DNA of 16,465 nucleotides from DASRVA01 sp050732935. Lineage in GTDB: Bacteria > Gemmatimonadota > Gemmatimonadetes > JACCXV01 > JAHWKZ01. The stretch lies in assembly GCA_050732935.1 (NCBI GenBank), contig JBOHRW010000086.1, positions 1 to 16,465 on the forward strand, in the 5' to 3' direction. Shown piece by piece: positions 15,233 to 16,465 of this stretch. The notes under the pieces were generated by a model, which searched no databases, was not told the origin of the DNA, and saw only the letters and a list, made by a program, of their open reading frames with translations. Position numbers and translations under genes: made by a program. Each line of letters begins with the position of its first letter. Position 1 is the first letter of the stretch.

Positions 15233-15460
15233 TCAGTCGGTGCGTCGCCCGCTGCGCCACTTGGTGGCATGCGGCAGCACGAACAAGTACAGACCGGTGA
15301 ACAGGAGCAAGGCGAGCGGGAGCAGCGCCAGGAAGTACACCCAGACGGCAGGCTCCCCCTGTCCCACGGCGACGATGGCGACGGTGTTGACGATGACGCC
15401 CACCGTAAAGGCAATGGACAGCCAGCGGTGGATCTGCCGAACCCACGTGTTCCAGTTCAA
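15233..15460 (-). CDS. Small two-TM membrane protein
   Basis: 75 residues with helices at about 14-34 and 39-62, an amphipathic N terminus WVRQIHRWLS (6-15) and a basic C-terminal tail KWRSGRR (67-73). By the positive-inside rule both ends face the cytoplasm. The R-x-I-H-R-W start faintly recalls the first helix of PepSY-associated membrane proteins, but that is not a firm assignment. Start is TTG at 15460-15458, with AGAGGAG about seven bases upstream, and it overlaps the preceding stop as TTGA. It is part of the ArsR operon. Function unknown. Confidence 0.7.
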   Translation of the reverse strand: MNWNTWVRQIHRWLSIAFTVGVIVNTVAIVAVGQGEPAVWVYFLALLPLALLLFTGLYLFVLPHATKWRSGRRTD

Positions 15461-15645
15461 TCGGATCTCCTCTGAAGACGAGCCCGAAGCGGATCGGGCA
15501 CACCTACCAGTACTACGTAACCGCCTTCGGCGAGAGCGTCCTGCTCGCCGAGCGTGACGAAGTGCAGCGGGTAGCCGAGGCGCACGAAGCCGTCGCCGCT
15601 CGCTTGCACGCGGAGCACGTAGGCCACGAGCCTCGACCGGCTCAT
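15457..15645 (-). pseudogene. DoxX-like membrane protein remnant
   Basis: A 62-codon frame starting at ATG 15645, overlapping the AHSA1 stop as ATGA. MSRSRLVAYV and then GFVRLGYPLHFVTLG (19-33) match two blocks of DoxX-like proteins (the 'LGYP-x-x-F' segment between helices 1 and 2). The family normally has about 110-130 residues and four helices; here most of helix 1 (about 18 residues) is missing and everything after residue 34 is unlike the family. Third-position G/C also falls over the last 20 codons. ArsR, SRPBCC and DoxX-like genes are frequent neighbours, which supports the reading. It may still be translated and so carry ribosomes to the next TTG start. The assignment rests on a short match. 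Confidence 0.45.
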
Positions 15646-16082
15646 GGGATCCTCGCGAGCAGGTCGACGAGCTTCCCGCCCATCAGCTTCCAGCCGTAGC
15701 GCGCGCCGGCGAAGTTCTGCTTCTGGTCCGGCTTGAAGCCCGACTGCACGAGGGACAGGCGCGTGCCCGACGCCGTGGGCGTGAGTGTGAACGTCACGAC
15801 GGTGTCCAGGAAGGGGACGCTCCACGTGTAGCTGAGCTTCCGATGTGCTTCGATCACGACGAACCGGCAATTCACAGTGCCATCCCAACCGGGATACGGC
15901 TGCGTCTTGAACCTGAACGCCGCCCCCGGCTCGAGCTTGAGATCGACGACGGGCAGGAGCCACTCCGCGAGCAGTACGGGGTCGGTGAGCGCGCGCCACA
16001 CCTTCTCCGGCGAATGATGCAGGTCGAATTCGAATGCAATGAATTCGCGTTGCGATGGTGCGGTTTTGTCGACGGGAGTCAT
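15642..16082 (-). CDS. AHSA1/SRPBCC-domain protein
   Basis: 146 residues, one START/Bet v1-like fold with a hydrophobic cavity. Typical marks are FEFDLHHSPEKVWRALTDP (17-35), LLAEWLLP (37-44), the strand pair FRFKTQPYPGWDGTV (56-70), YTWSVP (85-90), VVTFTLTPTASGTRLSLVQSGF in order (95-116), and a C-terminal helix with YGWKLMGGKLVDLL (129-142). Family members bind hydrophobic small molecules or act as Hsp90-activator-like domains; a specific ligand is not known. ATG at 16082 overlaps the ArsR stop as ATGA. ArsR plus SRPBCC pairs are widespread, where the ArsR protein commonly represses the pair; here it may sense a small organic molecule. Confidence 0.93.
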   Translation of the reverse strand: MTPVDKTAPSQREFIAFEFDLHHSPEKVWRALTDPVLLAEWLLPVVDLKLEPGAAFRFKTQPYPGWDGTVNCRFVVIEAHRKLSYTWSVPFLDTVVTFTLTPTASGTRLSLVQSGFKPDQKQNFAGARYGWKLMGGKLVDLLARIP

Positions 16083-16408
16083 TGGTCCATCTTCTTCAGT
16101 AGTCGTTCAAGGCGATCGACGTGCTCCGTCCAGAAGGCGCGGTAGTGCGCGATCCAGTCGATGAGCGGCTTCATCCCGCGCGGCTCCACCCCGTAGTAGA
16201 CACAGCGCCCCTCGCGCCGGCCGTTCACCAGGCCGGCGTCTTTCAAAGTGGCGAGGTGCTGCGAGACCGCTGGCTGCGAGATGTCGAAGCGCGCCGTGAG
16301 GTCCTTCACCGCTGCTTCGCCACGCGTGAGCGACACAAAGATCGCCCGGCGGCTGGGGTCCGCCAGAGCCTGGAAGATCTTGTCTTCGACCACGGCCGCG
16401 CTCTGCAC
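16079..16408 (-). CDS. ArsR-family winged-helix repressor, non-metal type
   Basis: 109 residues with an ArsR/SmtB winged helix: FQALADPSRRAIFVSLTRGE (12-31), the recognition helix SQPAVSQHLATLKDAGLV (44-61), and the wing GRREGRCVYYGVEP (63-76). The classical metal box ELCVC is absent and C69 is the only cysteine, so it is not a standard arsenic or heavy-metal sensor. Start is GTG at 16408, with another in-frame GTG at 16393. No Shine-Dalgarno is visible. The promoter predicts transcription starting about at the 16408 GTG, so the mRNA may be leaderless. It overlaps the AHSA1 gene and likely represses its own operon through the palindrome at 16418-16433. Confidence 0.95.
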   Translation of the reverse strand: MQSAAVVEDKIFQALADPSRRAIFVSLTRGEAAVKDLTARFDISQPAVSQHLATLKDAGLVNGRREGRCVYYGVEPRGMKPLIDWIAHYRAFWTEHVDRLERLLKKMDQ

Positions 16409-16414
16409 GGATAA

Positions 16415-16443
16415 CGTATAAGCTGATGCTTATGGATTGTCAA
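16415..16443 (-). promoter_or_regulatory. Near-consensus promoter of the arsR operon
   Basis: On the minus strand a perfect -35 TTGACA (16443-16438) and -10 TATACG (16420-16415) are 17 bases apart, the ideal spacing. Seven bases beyond the -10 is the GTG proposed as the ArsR start, implying a leaderless or nearly leaderless transcript. Confidence 0.75.
16418..16433. promoter_or_regulatory. Palindromic operator for the ArsR repressor
   Basis: ATAAGC (16418-16423), spacer TGAT, GCTTAT (16428-16433): a perfect 6+4+6 palindrome placed between and overlapping the -35 and -10 elements. Position and symmetry fit binding of a dimeric ArsR repressor that blocks RNA polymerase. Binding is inferred. 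Confidence 0.7.
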
Positions 16444-16465
16444 GCACGCGGATCGGGCCGCTCGG

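Noticed and set aside
1..16465. Search for CRISPR arrays, tRNA, rRNA and intact insertion sequences
   Set aside because: No regularly spaced repeats, no cloverleaf-like or rRNA-like stretch, and no full transposase were seen.

Overview
The window is about 16.5 kb of high-GC chromosomal DNA (roughly two thirds G+C by eye, strong G/C bias at third codon positions). It looks like a Gram-negative soil or sediment bacterium: there are two lipobox-type lipoproteins and a long zinc-ribbon/cyclase/ATPase/TPR protein of the kind common in such genomes. Phylum is not decidable from the sequence; something like Gemmatimonadota, Eisenbacteria or Myxococcota is only a guess. No rRNA, tRNA, CRISPR array, intact insertion sequence or prophage was found.

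Left part (1-5038): a lipoprotein with a C-terminal Ig-like domain (minus strand) is divergent from a 1150-residue signalling protein (plus strand) that joins a zinc ribbon, a class III nucleotidyl cyclase, a STAND/AAA-type ATPase and TPR repeats.

Centre left (5039-8251, plus strand): a promoter precedes a major-intrinsic-protein channel that overlaps, stop to start, a hexameric-type glutamate dehydrogenase. The channel has an unusual selectivity filter, so the pair may couple ammonia passage to ammonia assimilation or release. A small SWIB-domain protein and a multi-TM protein of unknown function follow.

Centre right (8223-12970, minus strand): five tightly packed genes, in transcription order a DUF456 membrane protein, a Gph-like HAD phosphatase, a polysaccharide-deacetylase-like protein that has lost its metal ligands, an M1-family metallopeptidase lipoprotein and a short-chain dehydrogenase. 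Three of the four junctions are 4-base stop/start overlaps (ATGA, GTGA, CTGA). Divergent from this operon is an orphan PurD-like ATP-grasp protein (plus strand).

Right part (14320-16465): a mosaic, partly decayed minus-strand operon. It is driven by a near-consensus promoter whose spacer holds a palindromic operator, and encodes an ArsR repressor, an AHSA1/SRPBCC protein, a DoxX-like remnant, a two-TM protein, an orphan C-terminal reading frame and a DUF1801 gene broken by one extra base. Between it and the PurD-like gene lies an orphan coding fragment with a strong hairpin. The decay suggests an accessory block undergoing reduction.
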